Assembly (NCBI RefSeq): GCF_013410775.1
Contig: NZ_JACCFH010000001.1
Span: 496,001 to 560,000 of the forward strand
DNA: 64,000 nt
DNA from: Sphaerotilus montanus
GTDB lineage: Bacteria; Pseudomonadota; Gammaproteobacteria; Burkholderiales; Burkholderiaceae_C
Direction: 5' to 3'
A program made the position numbers and the translations under genes. This document shows, piece by piece, positions 56,481 through 64,000 of the stretch. Within the stretch, counting starts at the first letter, position 1. Every line of letters starts with the position of its first letter. The notes beneath the pieces are model-generated. The model was not told the origin of the DNA and made no database searches. It saw only the letters and a list, made by a program, of their open reading frames with translations.

Positions 56481-56866
56481 CCAACTGATGGCTTCAGATG
56501 CGCCACCGCGATGGTATCGAAGGCTACTTAGAGTCATGTTGAGCTGATCGCAGAGAGCAGCGGGAGTCGATCGTACGTCTCCCCCGATATTCACTACGCA
56601 CGAGCGACAGCTCACGGGCGTGCAGTGGTCATGCGCCGCGCAAGCCTCCATGAGGCTGGTTGCTCTCTTAGCTGCCGCTCAACTGCCGAACATGGCAGGC
56701 AGCAACCAGTCTGTACCCGACTGTCGGCTGGACTGTTCTCATGGCACTGTACGGGGCAGGATGAAGGGCGACGCCCAGGTTCCGCGCAACCCGACCCATT
56801 TCTGCCGTTCACTTTGCCGACTGGATCCATGCGGGCAACACGGAACCCGAGAAGGTTCATCGGCAG
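56481..56866. other. Convergent gap, no gene seen
   Basis: A 386-nt gap between the peptidase gene and the convergent phosphoesterase gene. Short frames on both strands overlap neighbours or lack starts. No hairpin with a T-run is visible. Confidence 0.35.
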
Positions 56867-57625
56867 CTACCGACCGTCTAATTCCCCCGGCCGGATCACA
56901 CGTCCATCGAGCGCCGTGATGCCCCGCAGCCCTACGCCGTGCGCTTCGAATCCCAGCCGTGACCACTCGGCCTGGTAGTCCAACTGGTCATGGTGGTGCC
57001 CATGGAAGGCTCGGCGCACTCCCAGGCGCTGGCCCAGTGCGTCGAGGACTGCAAACCCGTGGGGATGACAGCTCGGCGCCTCATGCGTGACCAGCACATC
57101 CGCTCGCTGCCTGCTCAGCGCTTGGTACTCCGCTGGGAAGATCGTGCTGCGATGCCGTCTCGGCAAACCATCGCGCCACCGATTGCCGCGGCCGATGTGA
57201 GCCACATACGCGCGCGCCGATTCGACTTCGTGTGGCCCCGGCGGCATCCATACCTGCCCCCGAAATACCCCACCCAGTCCCGCGATGCGCACCCCGGCGA
57301 TCTCGACTACCCGGCCATGTAGGTTGCGGCCAGCCAGTGCCGAGCAGAACAGATGATCGTGGTCCTCGTCCGTGTCGGTGTCATGGTTGCCCGGAATGAA
57401 CCACACCTCGGTGTGTTCGAGAATGGCCGCCAGTTCGACCTCCAGTGGCCGCTGCGCCTGGAGATCCCCGAGCAACACCAGCGCTGCAGGCCGCTGCGAT
57501 GGCGCCGACTGCAGCACCGCCTCGGTCAGGTGATCGAAGCGCCCATGCACGTCCCCGCACAGCCAGATCGAAGGCAGATCTCTTGCTGTGGGCACAGGCG
57601 CTGACCGTGCCTTCGTCTTCTTCAC
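56867..57625 (-). CDS. Metallophosphoesterase, second of pair
   Basis: A 252-residue calcineurin-like phosphoesterase with all metal motifs: WLCGDVHGRFDHL, VLLGDLQA, FIPGNHDTD, VTHEAPSCH and FHGHHHDQLDY. Start is GTG at 57625, overlapping the upstream phosphoesterase stop as GTGA; a longer open frame has no support. The GDVHG motif is closer to Ser/Thr-phosphatase and Ap4A-hydrolase types than the first phosphoesterase is. It is the last gene of a minus-strand operon with an AAA+ ATPase. Substrate unknown. Confidence 0.85.
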   Translation of the reverse strand: MKKTKARSAPVPTARDLPSIWLCGDVHGRFDHLTEAVLQSAPSQRPAALVLLGDLQAQRPLEVELAAILEHTEVWFIPGNHDTDTDEDHDHLFCSALAGRNLHGRVVEIAGVRIAGLGGVFRGQVWMPPGPHEVESARAYVAHIGRGNRWRDGLPRRHRSTIFPAEYQALSRQRADVLVTHEAPSCHPHGFAVLDALGQRLGVRRAFHGHHHDQLDYQAEWSRLGFEAHGVGLRGITALDGRVIRPGELDGR

Positions 57626-58455
57626 ACCGTCACCTCGAACCCAGGATCGAACCCCCGGTTTTCCAGCGTCCCGTCCCAGCGCACATAGCCCCGGGGGTTG
57701 CACACCACCCGGCATGTCCCACCACCTGGTCGATCGACCAGGTAGTCGAAACTGTCGTGCGTGTGCCCATGCACCCACAGGTCCACCCCGTCGAAGCAGC
57801 TCGGCGGCAGGTCGTTCACGAACGCCGGACTCAAGCCGCTTCGCTCGAAACATGCCGCCAGCGAGCCGCGATGCGGCGCATGGTGCGTGATGACCACCGT
57901 TTTCCCGCCCCAGGGTTCGGCCAGTCGATCGTGCATCCAGCGCCGTGTCGCCTGGTGCCAATGCACCGTGTCCAGTGGGCGCAGCCGTCGCACGCCCGAC
58001 TCTGGCGCCGTGCGCTTGACCCGAATGACGCTGAAATCGTTCAACCCGACGCTGGCCTCCGCTGCAGCCAACCGCGCATCGCGCCGCCACTGGCCGTCGG
58101 CCCCCAGCACCTTCAGCCTGAAATCCGTCCACAAGGTGGCGCCGAGCACGCGCACCGGACCCGCGTCAGACGCCAGTGTCACCACGTCCTGATCGAGCAC
58201 CTGCACATTGGTGTCCTGCGCTGCGGCGCGCATCTCCGCCAGCTCCGATGCCAGCACCTGCCCGTAGAACTCGTGGTTGCCCGGCACGTACAGCACTGGC
58301 TTGCCTGCGAAGGCCGGCTCTGCCGCCGCCCAGGCCACACCTCGGCGGCCCGGCGCCTGGATATCCCCGGCCAGGATCACCGCATCAAAATCCCCCGGTG
58401 GCACCCGCATCGGGTGGAACTCCAGGTGCAGGTCTGACAGGATCAGCAACTTCAT
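57622..58455 (-). CDS. Metallophosphoesterase, first of pair
   Basis: A 277-residue calcineurin-like phosphoesterase. MKLLILSDLHLEFHPM gives the DxH motif, followed by ILAGDIQAPG, YVPGNHEFYG, VITHHAPH and WVHGHTHDSFDY, a complete set of two-metal ligands. ATG 58455 begins exactly at the conserved first strand. It lies 19 nt after the Lon-like AAA+ gene and overlaps the second phosphoesterase by 4 nt. It resembles cytosolic YfcE-like or nucleic-acid phosphoesterases; whether it acts on nucleotides, RNA ends or proteins is open. Confidence 0.87.
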   Translation of the reverse strand: MKLLILSDLHLEFHPMRVPPGDFDAVILAGDIQAPGRRGVAWAAAEPAFAGKPVLYVPGNHEFYGQVLASELAEMRAAAQDTNVQVLDQDVVTLASDAGPVRVLGATLWTDFRLKVLGADGQWRRDARLAAAEASVGLNDFSVIRVKRTAPESGVRRLRPLDTVHWHQATRRWMHDRLAEPWGGKTVVITHHAPHRGSLAACFERSGLSPAFVNDLPPSCFDGVDLWVHGHTHDSFDYLVDRPGGGTCRVVCNPRGYVRWDGTLENRGFDPGFEVTV

Positions 58456-58474
58456 CGAGGCATCTTTCGTCTGT

Positions 58475-60463
58475 TCAATGCGGTGCGCCTGCCGAAGACA
58501 CTTCGCGGACGATCTCCCGGCGCACCAGTCGCACCAGTTCGCGCACCGACCCCGCTGCCCGCGCCATGCCCGGCACATCGAGCGCTGGCATCACTTCATG
58601 GGGCAACCCCCAGTCGCTGGCCACGTCCCGCACCACCTGCTGCACGATCATCGGATAGTGCTGCCGCTCCGGTGTCGGCACCAGCACCGGCTGCAGCCGC
58701 GACATCAGCGCGGCATCGATCGTCCCCAGCCGATTCGCTGTCGCGACGAACAGGAGCTTGCTGAGGTCACACGGCGCCTGCAGATAGCAGTCGATCCAGT
58801 TCCGACTCGACTCTGGCTCCAGTAGTCCGAGCAGGGCCGCCTGGATTGGTGCTGCGTTCACGGTGTTGGTGATGCTGCGGGTGTTGCACTTGTCCACCTC
58901 GTCGAGCAGCACCAGGATCTGCGCCGTGCGCCGGTCTCGCAGCGCACGCACGATCGGGGAGGGCTCGCCACTGGCCCAGCCCCGGCTCGTGCCGGTCAGC
59001 AGTCGGCTGTCGCTGCTGCCTCCGATGCCCAGTGGCAAGAACGAAAGGCCCATCATCTCGGCCAGCCGCCGCGCCAACCGGGTCTTGCCTGTGCCGGGCG
59101 GGCCCACAAGCAGGATCGGCGCCCACGCGAAACTCACTGCCCCGAGCCGGCGCCGGGCCAGCATCTCCCCCCCGACGACCTCGATCGCCCGGGTCGCCCA
59201 TGGAAACTCCGCGTGCAACTGCGCGAGGCGCACTTCCAGTTCGACAGCCTCCGGCAGCAGCGCAAGCGGCAGCGGTACCCGCAGCCCCTCGTACGACGCC
59301 AGCGCCAACCGGTCGTCCTTGTCGCGCATCTCCGGGATCGGCTCGCTGATGACCACCCAGGTGGTGTGCTCGCCCAGTGCGCTCAGCGTCTGCTCGGGAA
59401 ATCGCTCGGCCAGCGTCTGCCTGTGCGCCGCCACCGCCTTCACCGAGGCTGCCACGGCCGCGTCACGAGCGACGGTGATTGCCGCTTCTGTCGCCGATGA
59501 TTTCAGCATCGTCGAGGTGATAGGTCCAGATTTCGGCTCTGGTGTCGGCTTGACGGCCTCCAGGATGACCGTGTGCCCGGCCACCTGCAGCGTTGCCTGC
59601 TGACGCGCGTCCACGCTGGCCCGCTGCAACGCTTGCCGCGCCGCGCCGGGGTCGATGGACGGATCCACGTCGGACACCCCGACCCCATACAGCGCCGCGG
59701 GCCCACCGGGGCGTGTCGGCAACGTCGGCAGCCGCTGCTCGACCTCCGCCCACAACCCGAGTACCCGGGCGCACGCATTCAGCATCGGCTGCGCCGAGCG
59801 ATACAGCGACGTGTCCAGGTTCAGCAGCACATGCAGACGCAGCAGCCGGATCAGCGCCGCTGCTTCCTCGGTGTCGTGCAACTGCTCGTCGAGCGGCGTG
59901 CGCCAGCACCACTTCATGATCAACACCAGCTCGGTCTGAAGCCAGTCGGCCTGAGCACCCAACAGCACGGTCAGTCCGGTGGGGTTGTCCGTGTCCCAGC
60001 CTTCGTTGCGCAGTTGGTGCCACTCGATGCCGAGCCGACCCACCGACGGCCTTAGCTGCTGTTCCCGGTGGCGAGGCCCGTGCAGCGCAGGCTCGACCGC
60101 ACGCAGGAGTTCCTCGCCGAGGCGCTCCAGCGCCTGACGCTCTGGCATCACGGCCGGCAGCCTATCGAGGCAGCGGTCCAGCGCGTCCAGCCTGGCCATG
60201 CGAGGGGCCTCGTCGTCCAGTGCCTGGCGCAGCGCCTCGGCGGCGGAACGGGCTGCGCCGGTCAGGCTGTCGGCACTGGCCAGCATGATCAGCACCGGGG
60301 AGGTCAAGGCGCTGAAACTGGCGCCTGGGGATCGCTCGACCTGGAAGTCGGCATCGGCCTGCAACAGGCAGGGGGTGTCGAAAGAAGAAGGCATGACCGT
60401 CTCGGCAAGACGCGGGCAGGTCGCGTCGGCATCAGGCGAAATCCCGCTGTGCTGGTACTGCAT
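58475..60463 (-). CDS. Lon-like AAA+ ATPase without protease domain
   Basis: A 662-residue protein. The AAA+ module near residues 420-620 has Walker A LLVGPPGTGKTRLARRLAE near 455, GIGGSSDSRLLTGTSRGW in the Lon-like pore region, Walker B ILVLLDEVDKCNTRSI near 515 and sensor 1 FVATANRL near 574. The N-terminal 400 residues are helical with no known domain, and there is no Lon Ser-Lys protease domain. A remodelling ATPase is likely. A later start at 60394 is possible. It lies in an operon upstream of two phosphoesterases and downstream of an unknown 160-residue protein. Confidence 0.83.
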   Translation of the reverse strand: MQYQHSGISPDADATCPRLAETVMPSSFDTPCLLQADADFQVERSPGASFSALTSPVLIMLASADSLTGAARSAAEALRQALDDEAPRMARLDALDRCLDRLPAVMPERQALERLGEELLRAVEPALHGPRHREQQLRPSVGRLGIEWHQLRNEGWDTDNPTGLTVLLGAQADWLQTELVLIMKWCWRTPLDEQLHDTEEAAALIRLLRLHVLLNLDTSLYRSAQPMLNACARVLGLWAEVEQRLPTLPTRPGGPAALYGVGVSDVDPSIDPGAARQALQRASVDARQQATLQVAGHTVILEAVKPTPEPKSGPITSTMLKSSATEAAITVARDAAVAASVKAVAAHRQTLAERFPEQTLSALGEHTTWVVISEPIPEMRDKDDRLALASYEGLRVPLPLALLPEAVELEVRLAQLHAEFPWATRAIEVVGGEMLARRRLGAVSFAWAPILLVGPPGTGKTRLARRLAEMMGLSFLPLGIGGSSDSRLLTGTSRGWASGEPSPIVRALRDRRTAQILVLLDEVDKCNTRSITNTVNAAPIQAALLGLLEPESSRNWIDCYLQAPCDLSKLLFVATANRLGTIDAALMSRLQPVLVPTPERQHYPMIVQQVVRDVASDWGLPHEVMPALDVPGMARAAGSVRELVRLVRREIVREVSSAGAPH

Positions 60464-60535
60464 GGCCCGGACAGTTGCCCCCAGTCCAGCGGCTATCGCG
60501 TTTGTGTGGGGAGAACGAAATCACTGCGAGCCGAC

Positions 60536-61018
60536 CTATGCCGGTTGCTGGGTCAGCGATGTCCTTCGGGACGATGAGGTCACGTACAAGCGCTGCAGAC
60601 TCCTGGTGACGGCGGTGCCGAGCGGGTGGGAAAACTGATCGAGCAGGATGTTGCGGCCATCGCGGAAGCGCACCATCCAGGACCCGGCAGCGGTGTCCGC
60701 AAAGACCTCTTCGACTTCCCCGAACGCATGGGTGCATCCATCCGAAATGGGCGAAGGCACGCACGCCAGCAGGCTGACATTGCCAAGTCCCTGTTGAACG
60801 GCTTGTTCAATTGCGACTTCAAGGGAAGCGGCAACCCAGAAGCGGCTCAGTTCCATCGGCTCGGCCGTGGGGTCCCCGTGGACTTCCACAATGAACCAAG
60901 ACTCCCCCACAAGTTCCGCATGGGTCCAGAACCGAAATCCTGCAGGCTGAGGATCCGCCGCAGTGGGGACCAACTCGCTGTGCACGGGAGTTTTTAGGAC
61001 GTTCAAGGGATTGTTCAT
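60536..61018 (-). CDS. Hypothetical first gene of the AAA+ operon
   Basis: A 160-residue protein, not recognised. It is beta-rich with SWFIVEVHGDPTAEPMELSR, ASLEVAIEQAVQQGLGN and GSWMVRFRDGRNILLDQF. It has no signal or membrane segment. It starts 11 nt downstream of the palindromic operator at 61030-61045 and 72 nt before the AAA+ gene, so the XRE regulator probably controls it and the following genes together. Confidence 0.65.
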   Translation of the reverse strand: MNNPLNVLKTPVHSELVPTAADPQPAGFRFWTHAELVGESWFIVEVHGDPTAEPMELSRFWVAASLEVAIEQAVQQGLGNVSLLACVPSPISDGCTHAFGEVEEVFADTAAGSWMVRFRDGRNILLDQFSHPLGTAVTRSLQRLYVTSSSRRTSLTQQPA

Positions 61019-61029
61019 TGCGGGAGAAC

Positions 61030-61045
61030 TAACACTAAAGTGTTA
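61030..61045. promoter_or_regulatory. 16-bp operator palindrome TAACACTAAAGTGTTA
   Basis: Perfect 7-nt arms, TAACACT and AGTGTTA, around AA. It lies in the 80-nt gap between the divergent XRE regulator (ATG 61099) and the AAA+/phosphoesterase operon (ATG 61018). Size and symmetry fit a dimeric XRE repressor. Confidence 0.72.
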
Positions 61046-61098
61046 AAAGTATAGACGCTCACTTTCCAGAATGCGCGCTGTCATGGCTGCGCATCTGC

Positions 61099-61356
61099 AT
61101 GAAAGTCACCGAAGCGTTTGCAACCGTTCTACGAAATCGACGGACCGACGCAGGCCTGACGCAGGCTGAACTCGCGCTTCGGAGTGGCCTTCACACGAAC
61201 TTCATCAGCCGAATGGAACTGGGCAAGACCCAACCGACGCTGGAATCGCTCATTGCGCTCGCTCGGGCGATGGAGACTGAGGCAGCCGACCTTGTGCGCG
61301 AGACCGAGTCGTTGACGACTGCAACGCGCAGGGCGCCGAGGCCGAAGCAGGCTTGA
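61099..61356 (+). CDS. XRE-family transcriptional regulator
   Basis: An 85-residue protein that is almost only a Cro/C1-type helix-turn-helix: FATVLRNRRTDAGLTQAELA, RSGLHTNFISRMELGKTQPT and LESLIALARAMETEAADL. It has the size of a controller protein of restriction systems. It is divergent from the unknown-AAA+-phosphoesterase operon across 80 nt that contain a perfect palindrome, so it likely represses or times that operon and itself. Confidence 0.88.
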   Translation: MKVTEAFATVLRNRRTDAGLTQAELALRSGLHTNFISRMELGKTQPTLESLIALARAMETEAADLVRETESLTTATRRAPRPKQA

Positions 61357-61373
61357 CTCAAAGCAACTGGTCG

Positions 61374-61393
61374 CCACGAACCCGGGGCGGTTC
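61374..61393 (+). repeat. 20-nt direct repeat, right copy
   Basis: CCACGAACCCGGGGCGGTTC matches 29819-29838 at 19 of 20 positions, same orientation. It lies just after the XRE gene. Confidence 0.45.
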
Positions 61394-61438
61394 AGTTCAC
61401 TGTGTTGTTAATGTGCGTGAAACGACCGGTTTTAGCCG

Positions 61439-62608
61439 TCATTCAATGACGACGTAGAAGGGGTCGGACTGTCCAACCAAGCGGTTGTCCCGCCTGCGAA
61501 TCAAGAACGCTTCCACGAAGTGCACGCCGCGGTACTCCAGCCGCTCTGAACGACTGGCACCCTCGTCGGATGCGTAGAAGTCACCGCGAAGCGCATCCGC
61601 CTTGGATGCGGCCTTGTCTGTGTTCGCCACGCGCCACTGGATCTTGTAGTCGTCCGTGAATGGGATGCCGTGGTTTCCTGTGGCCGTGAATCGGACCCAG
61701 TAGTCAGACTGCAGTGGTTCAGCTGACTGGAGGGACCGCACGGTAGTCCCATACTTCCCGGTGCGCAGTTCGGCGCTGACGCGTACTGTGTATTGGTCGG
61801 AGGCCCTGCGCCACGTCGGCCGATGCACATGCGGCAGCTGGCGTAGCTTCGAAGGCACTGCGGCAGCACCGAGCGCCTTTACCCTTTCGACCAAATCCTT
61901 GAAGTGCCCGCCACGCACCAAGACCCCTCCGGTCGTCGACTCACTGACTTGCTCGGCAGCCCGCTTTGCCTCGCCGGCCGCGAAGTTGTCGCCGAAGACC
62001 CGCTGCCACTTGCCGATGCTCTCGTCGAGGTCCGCCTCCGCATACGCATCGTCAATCCAGCCGCGGTACAGGTTCACCTTATCCCTAAAATTTGCGTACT
62101 GAGTCTCCCCCCAGCCGCTCGCCTGGTCTTCCTGCGGAAGCTTGGGGTTCCGCACAACCGGCACTGTCGGCCGGGCCTGGAGCCAATCATCCAAGCGTCC
62201 AACTAGCGTCTTGAGCGTCGTCGTCAGGTCAGCGAATTGCGCGCTATTTCTGTCGCTCTCGTAAACCTGCATACCCATCAGCGTCGTAAGCAAGAACGAC
62301 GGGCAGGTGAAGTTGCCCTTGATGTCCCGCATGTACTTCAACAAGCGAGTGACCTTCTTCAGGTCGTTTCCGCCGGCAACGCCGTTTTTGTCCTTGACCC
62401 ACTCGGTGTAGGCCAAGGGGGCGGAGGCTTCGAACTGGTCGGCGACGCGGTTGCAGACCTCATATTGACCAGCGTGGAGCCGGTTCACCACGCAGGGCGC
62501 CACATCAATCTTGCGCTCCCCAGCGTACTCAATGGTGGCGCAGTGCGAGAAGCGCCGGACCTTTCCGTCGTACGCGGGGAGGTTCCCCAACTGGGTCGCC
62601 AGGACGTT
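61439..62608 (-). pseudogene. N-terminally truncated CD-NTase with AGS-C sensor
   Basis: About 390 codons of a CBASS-type nucleotidyltransferase. The visible part starts inside the catalytic domain with SHCATIEYAGERKIDVAPCV, where the Asp is the third catalytic acid. It continues with the OAS-like helical block PLAYTEWVKDK and VTRLLKYMRDIKGNFTCPSF. It ends in an AGS-C sensor domain (residues from about YTVRVSAELRTG to GVHFVEAFLIRR). The GS motif and first two catalytic acids are missing, because the reading frame runs into an IS3-family end at 62609. A TTG at 62590 could start a fragment, but it would be inactive. No CBASS effector or accessory gene is in the window. Confidence 0.8.
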
Positions 62609-63384
62609 TGACCTTGCCCCCAGAAACTGTCTCCCATGCTGAGTGATGCAATGTCAGCAAGGAGAACGGAAATGACGAAGCCGAAGGCGGCGCCGAGGGC
62701 GCGCTACACATTGGAATTCAAGCAGGAGGCGGTGCGCCTGGTCGAGGCCGGCCAGAGCATCGCGGCAGCGGCCAGGACGCTGGGCGTGGTGGATCAGACC
62801 CTGTTCAACTGGGTCAAGGCCAGTCGGCAGGGCAAGCTCGCAGGCGCGGACAGCAAGCCCGTGAGCGCTGAGCAGATGGAGATCGCCCGACTGCGTGCCG
62901 AACTAGCGCGGGTGACGATGGAGCGCGACATTCTGGGAAAAGCGACGGCGTACTTCGCCAAGGCTGCGAAGTGAAGTACGCCTTCATCCAGCGCCACCGG
63001 CGCGTGTGGCCGATCTCGGTGCAGTGCCGGGTGCTGCAGGTCAGCGTGGCCGGGTACCACGAGCACTTCGTGCGCCGCTCCAGCAACGTCCAGCGCCGCC
63101 ACCTCAGCGACGACGCGCTGCTGGTGCACATCAAGGCGATCCATGCCGAAACGCGCGGCGGCTACGGCTGGCCGCGCACTTGGAAGGAACTGCTGGCCCG
63201 AGGCATCCGGGTGGGCAAGGACCGGGTGCAGAAGCTCATGCAGCAGCACGGCATCCGCGCCAAGGGCAAGCGGCGCTTCAAGGTCACCACCGACAGCCAG
63301 CACGACCTGCCCGTTGCGCCGAACCTGCTCAACCGCGAGTTCAGCGTGGCCGAGCCTGACAAGGTGTGGGCCGGCGACATCACC
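62609..63384 (+). mobile_element. IS3-family element, 3' part cut off
   Basis: The left end is taken at TG in TGACCTTGCCCCCAGAAACT (62609), a typical IS3-family terminus. orfA and the first half of orfB follow. The element is interrupted at about 63384 by an IS1182-family element. Any remaining 3' part and right end would lie beyond that element, outside the window. Confidence 0.78.
62672..62974 (+). CDS. IS3-family transposase OrfA
   Basis: A 100-residue DNA-binding subunit: RARYTLEFKQEAVRLVEAGQ and AAARTLGVVDQTLFNWVKA form the helix-turn-helix. A leucine-zipper-like tail (ARLRAELARVTMERDILGKA) follows. GGAG about 9 nt before the ATG is the ribosome site. The stop overlaps the orfB GTG by 4 nt; in this family OrfAB is made by frameshifting. 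Confidence 0.9.
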   Translation: MTKPKAAPRARYTLEFKQEAVRLVEAGQSIAAAARTLGVVDQTLFNWVKASRQGKLAGADSKPVSAEQMEIARLRAELARVTMERDILGKATAYFAKAAK

Positions 63385-63387
63385 TAG
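62971..63387 (+). pseudogene. IS3-family transposase OrfB, truncated
   Basis: A 138-residue N-terminal piece: KYAFIQRHRRVWPISVQCRV, the HTH_21-like region THAETRGGYGW-type block (HAETRGGYGWPRTWKELL), and the first catalytic Asp in DKVWAGDIT. It stops right there, where about 140 more residues with the second Asp and Glu are expected. The stop comes from the junction with the next element, so this IS3 copy cannot move by itself. Confidence 0.85.
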
Positions 63388-64000
63388 ATACCGTTGGCGA
63401 ATTCAAGTCCCCCTGGGGTTCAATCGAGCGAAGCGGGAGATGCGAGTGGCAGCCCGTTTGGGCCTGTCGTCGAGCCAGGCCACGACACGAGCAGTGTTGA
63501 TGCCGACGGCTGCCAGTACCTGTTGCAACCCTGTCTTGGCCATGCCGATGTAGCGGCTGCGACGCATGCCAAATGCCCGCACCCCCTGCGACAGGGTTCC
63601 CTCGACACCCGCACGAACACGATAGCGTTGCTTCCATTCGGGATCGTGCATGCGTGCCCGCGCAGCGTTGAGCGCCTCGTACTGCTCACGGGGATGGAAG
63701 AACAAAGTTCGGCGGGCCGCCTTGGACGTCGTGCAGGACGGTCGTGCCTCACAGGAGCCGCAGTCGGCACGACCGAACCGGACATGGATGCGCGTTTGCC
63801 CAGCCGTGTCTGACTTGGTGCTCCATCCGACCGAGACGTGCCCCTGAGGACAGGTGACCTGCTCTCGCGCCCAGTCGATCGCGAAGTGCGGCAGGTCGTA
63901 TCCCTGCTCGGCTTTGACAGCCTTGGCTGACAGTCCTCGCACAGGCCCCTGCAGCGAGACACCATGATCGCGCTGACTGGACACGAGCAGTTCGGCATTG
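63385..64000 (-). mobile_element. IS1182-family element, partial
   Basis: It begins at the break in the IS3 orfB near 63385 and continues past the window end. It carries the 3' part of a minus-strand transposase. CTAG at 63384-63387 spans the junction. The terminal repeat cannot be verified with one end only. Confidence 0.72.
63403..64000 (-). CDS. IS1182-family transposase, C-terminal part
   Basis: About 199 codons are in the window; the N-terminal part lies beyond 64000. The sequence reads AELLVSSQRDHGVSLQGPVR, the zinc-knuckle-like FGRADCGSCEARPSCTT, and RVRAGVEGTLSQGVRAFGMR with the catalytic Glu, then SRYIGMAKTGLQQVLAA. All are typical of IS1182-family DDE transposases. The frame is open to the window edge, so this copy may be intact. 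Confidence 0.87.
   Translation of the reverse strand, partial: NAELLVSSQRDHGVSLQGPVRGLSAKAVKAEQGYDLPHFAIDWAREQVTCPQGHVSVGWSTKSDTAGQTRIHVRFGRADCGSCEARPSCTTSKAARRTLFFHPREQYEALNAARARMHDPEWKQRYRVRAGVEGTLSQGVRAFGMRRSRYIGMAKTGLQQVLAAVGINTARVVAWLDDRPKRAATRISRFARLNPRGT

Noticed and set aside
56481-56651. Minus-strand frame with a faint ArsR-like helix-turn-helix (TPAALCDQLNMTLSSLRYH)
   Set aside because: Too short, overlapping the peptidase gene on the other strand, and without a start or ribosome site.

Overview
The window is GC-rich chromosome (roughly two thirds G+C by eye) from a betaproteobacterium, most likely a Burkholderiales lineage close to Leptothrix, Sphaerotilus or Ideonella. The reasons are gene types rather than a database match: a PhaM-type granule protein, a DUF3567 protein, glycolate oxidase glcDEF, and a methionine synthase split into two proteins.

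1-23.7 kb is ordinary housekeeping chromosome. In order it holds: the 3' end of tgt and a SUKH protein; a minus-strand run (degenerate FAH-family protein, TraB/GumN protein, PhaM, FIST protein, GlcD, GlcE, GlcF); plus-strand DUF3108, DUF3567 and a tandem AAA+ ATPase; a helix-hairpin-helix protein; and the two halves of methionine synthase. The halves are separated by a minus-strand signalling operon (response regulator, GGDEF response regulator, 1616-residue hybrid kinase). 23.7-26.0 kb is an insertion-sequence graveyard: a decayed IS5-family copy, a complete IS256-family element, and the 3' stub of an IS4/Tn5-like transposase. It is followed by an SOS-type umuDC pair with a LexA box across the umuD start and by a secreted NUC1-type endonuclease.

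29.9-62.6 kb is a dense defence and accessory island. From left to right: (a) a two-gene module of a 1473-residue STAND-like NTPase with an N-terminal Cap4/DUF4297-like nuclease and a 481-residue partner of unknown function; (b) a type I restriction-modification operon hsdR-hsdM-hsdS with a fourth gene (PD-(D/E)xK plus DUF5655); (c) a trypsin-like peptidase; (d) a SIR2-HerA pair of much lower GC; (e) a DUF3800 protein with a probable papain/transglutaminase-fold protein; (f) an orphan tssB-tssC-hcp cluster with its own sigma-54-type promoter and a distal inverted repeat; (g) a TIR-domain protein coupled to a DUF2188 protein; (h) an overlapping three-gene operon of a sigma-factor-like protein, a small acidic protein and an ImmA/IrrE metallopeptidase; (i) an XRE regulator with a 16-bp palindromic operator, divergent from an operon of an unknown protein, a Lon-like AAA+ ATPase and two metallophosphoesterases; and (j) an N-terminally truncated CD-NTase with an AGS-C sensor domain, a CBASS relic. 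The relic is cut by an IS3-family element that is itself cut by an IS1182-family element running off the window end.

The best candidates for undescribed systems are (a), (f) with (g), (h) and (i). Each is a compact, translationally coupled set of genes with effector-like or regulator-like domains and no exact named counterpart known to me. All functional statements come from motif reading and knowledge of families; no similarity search was run.
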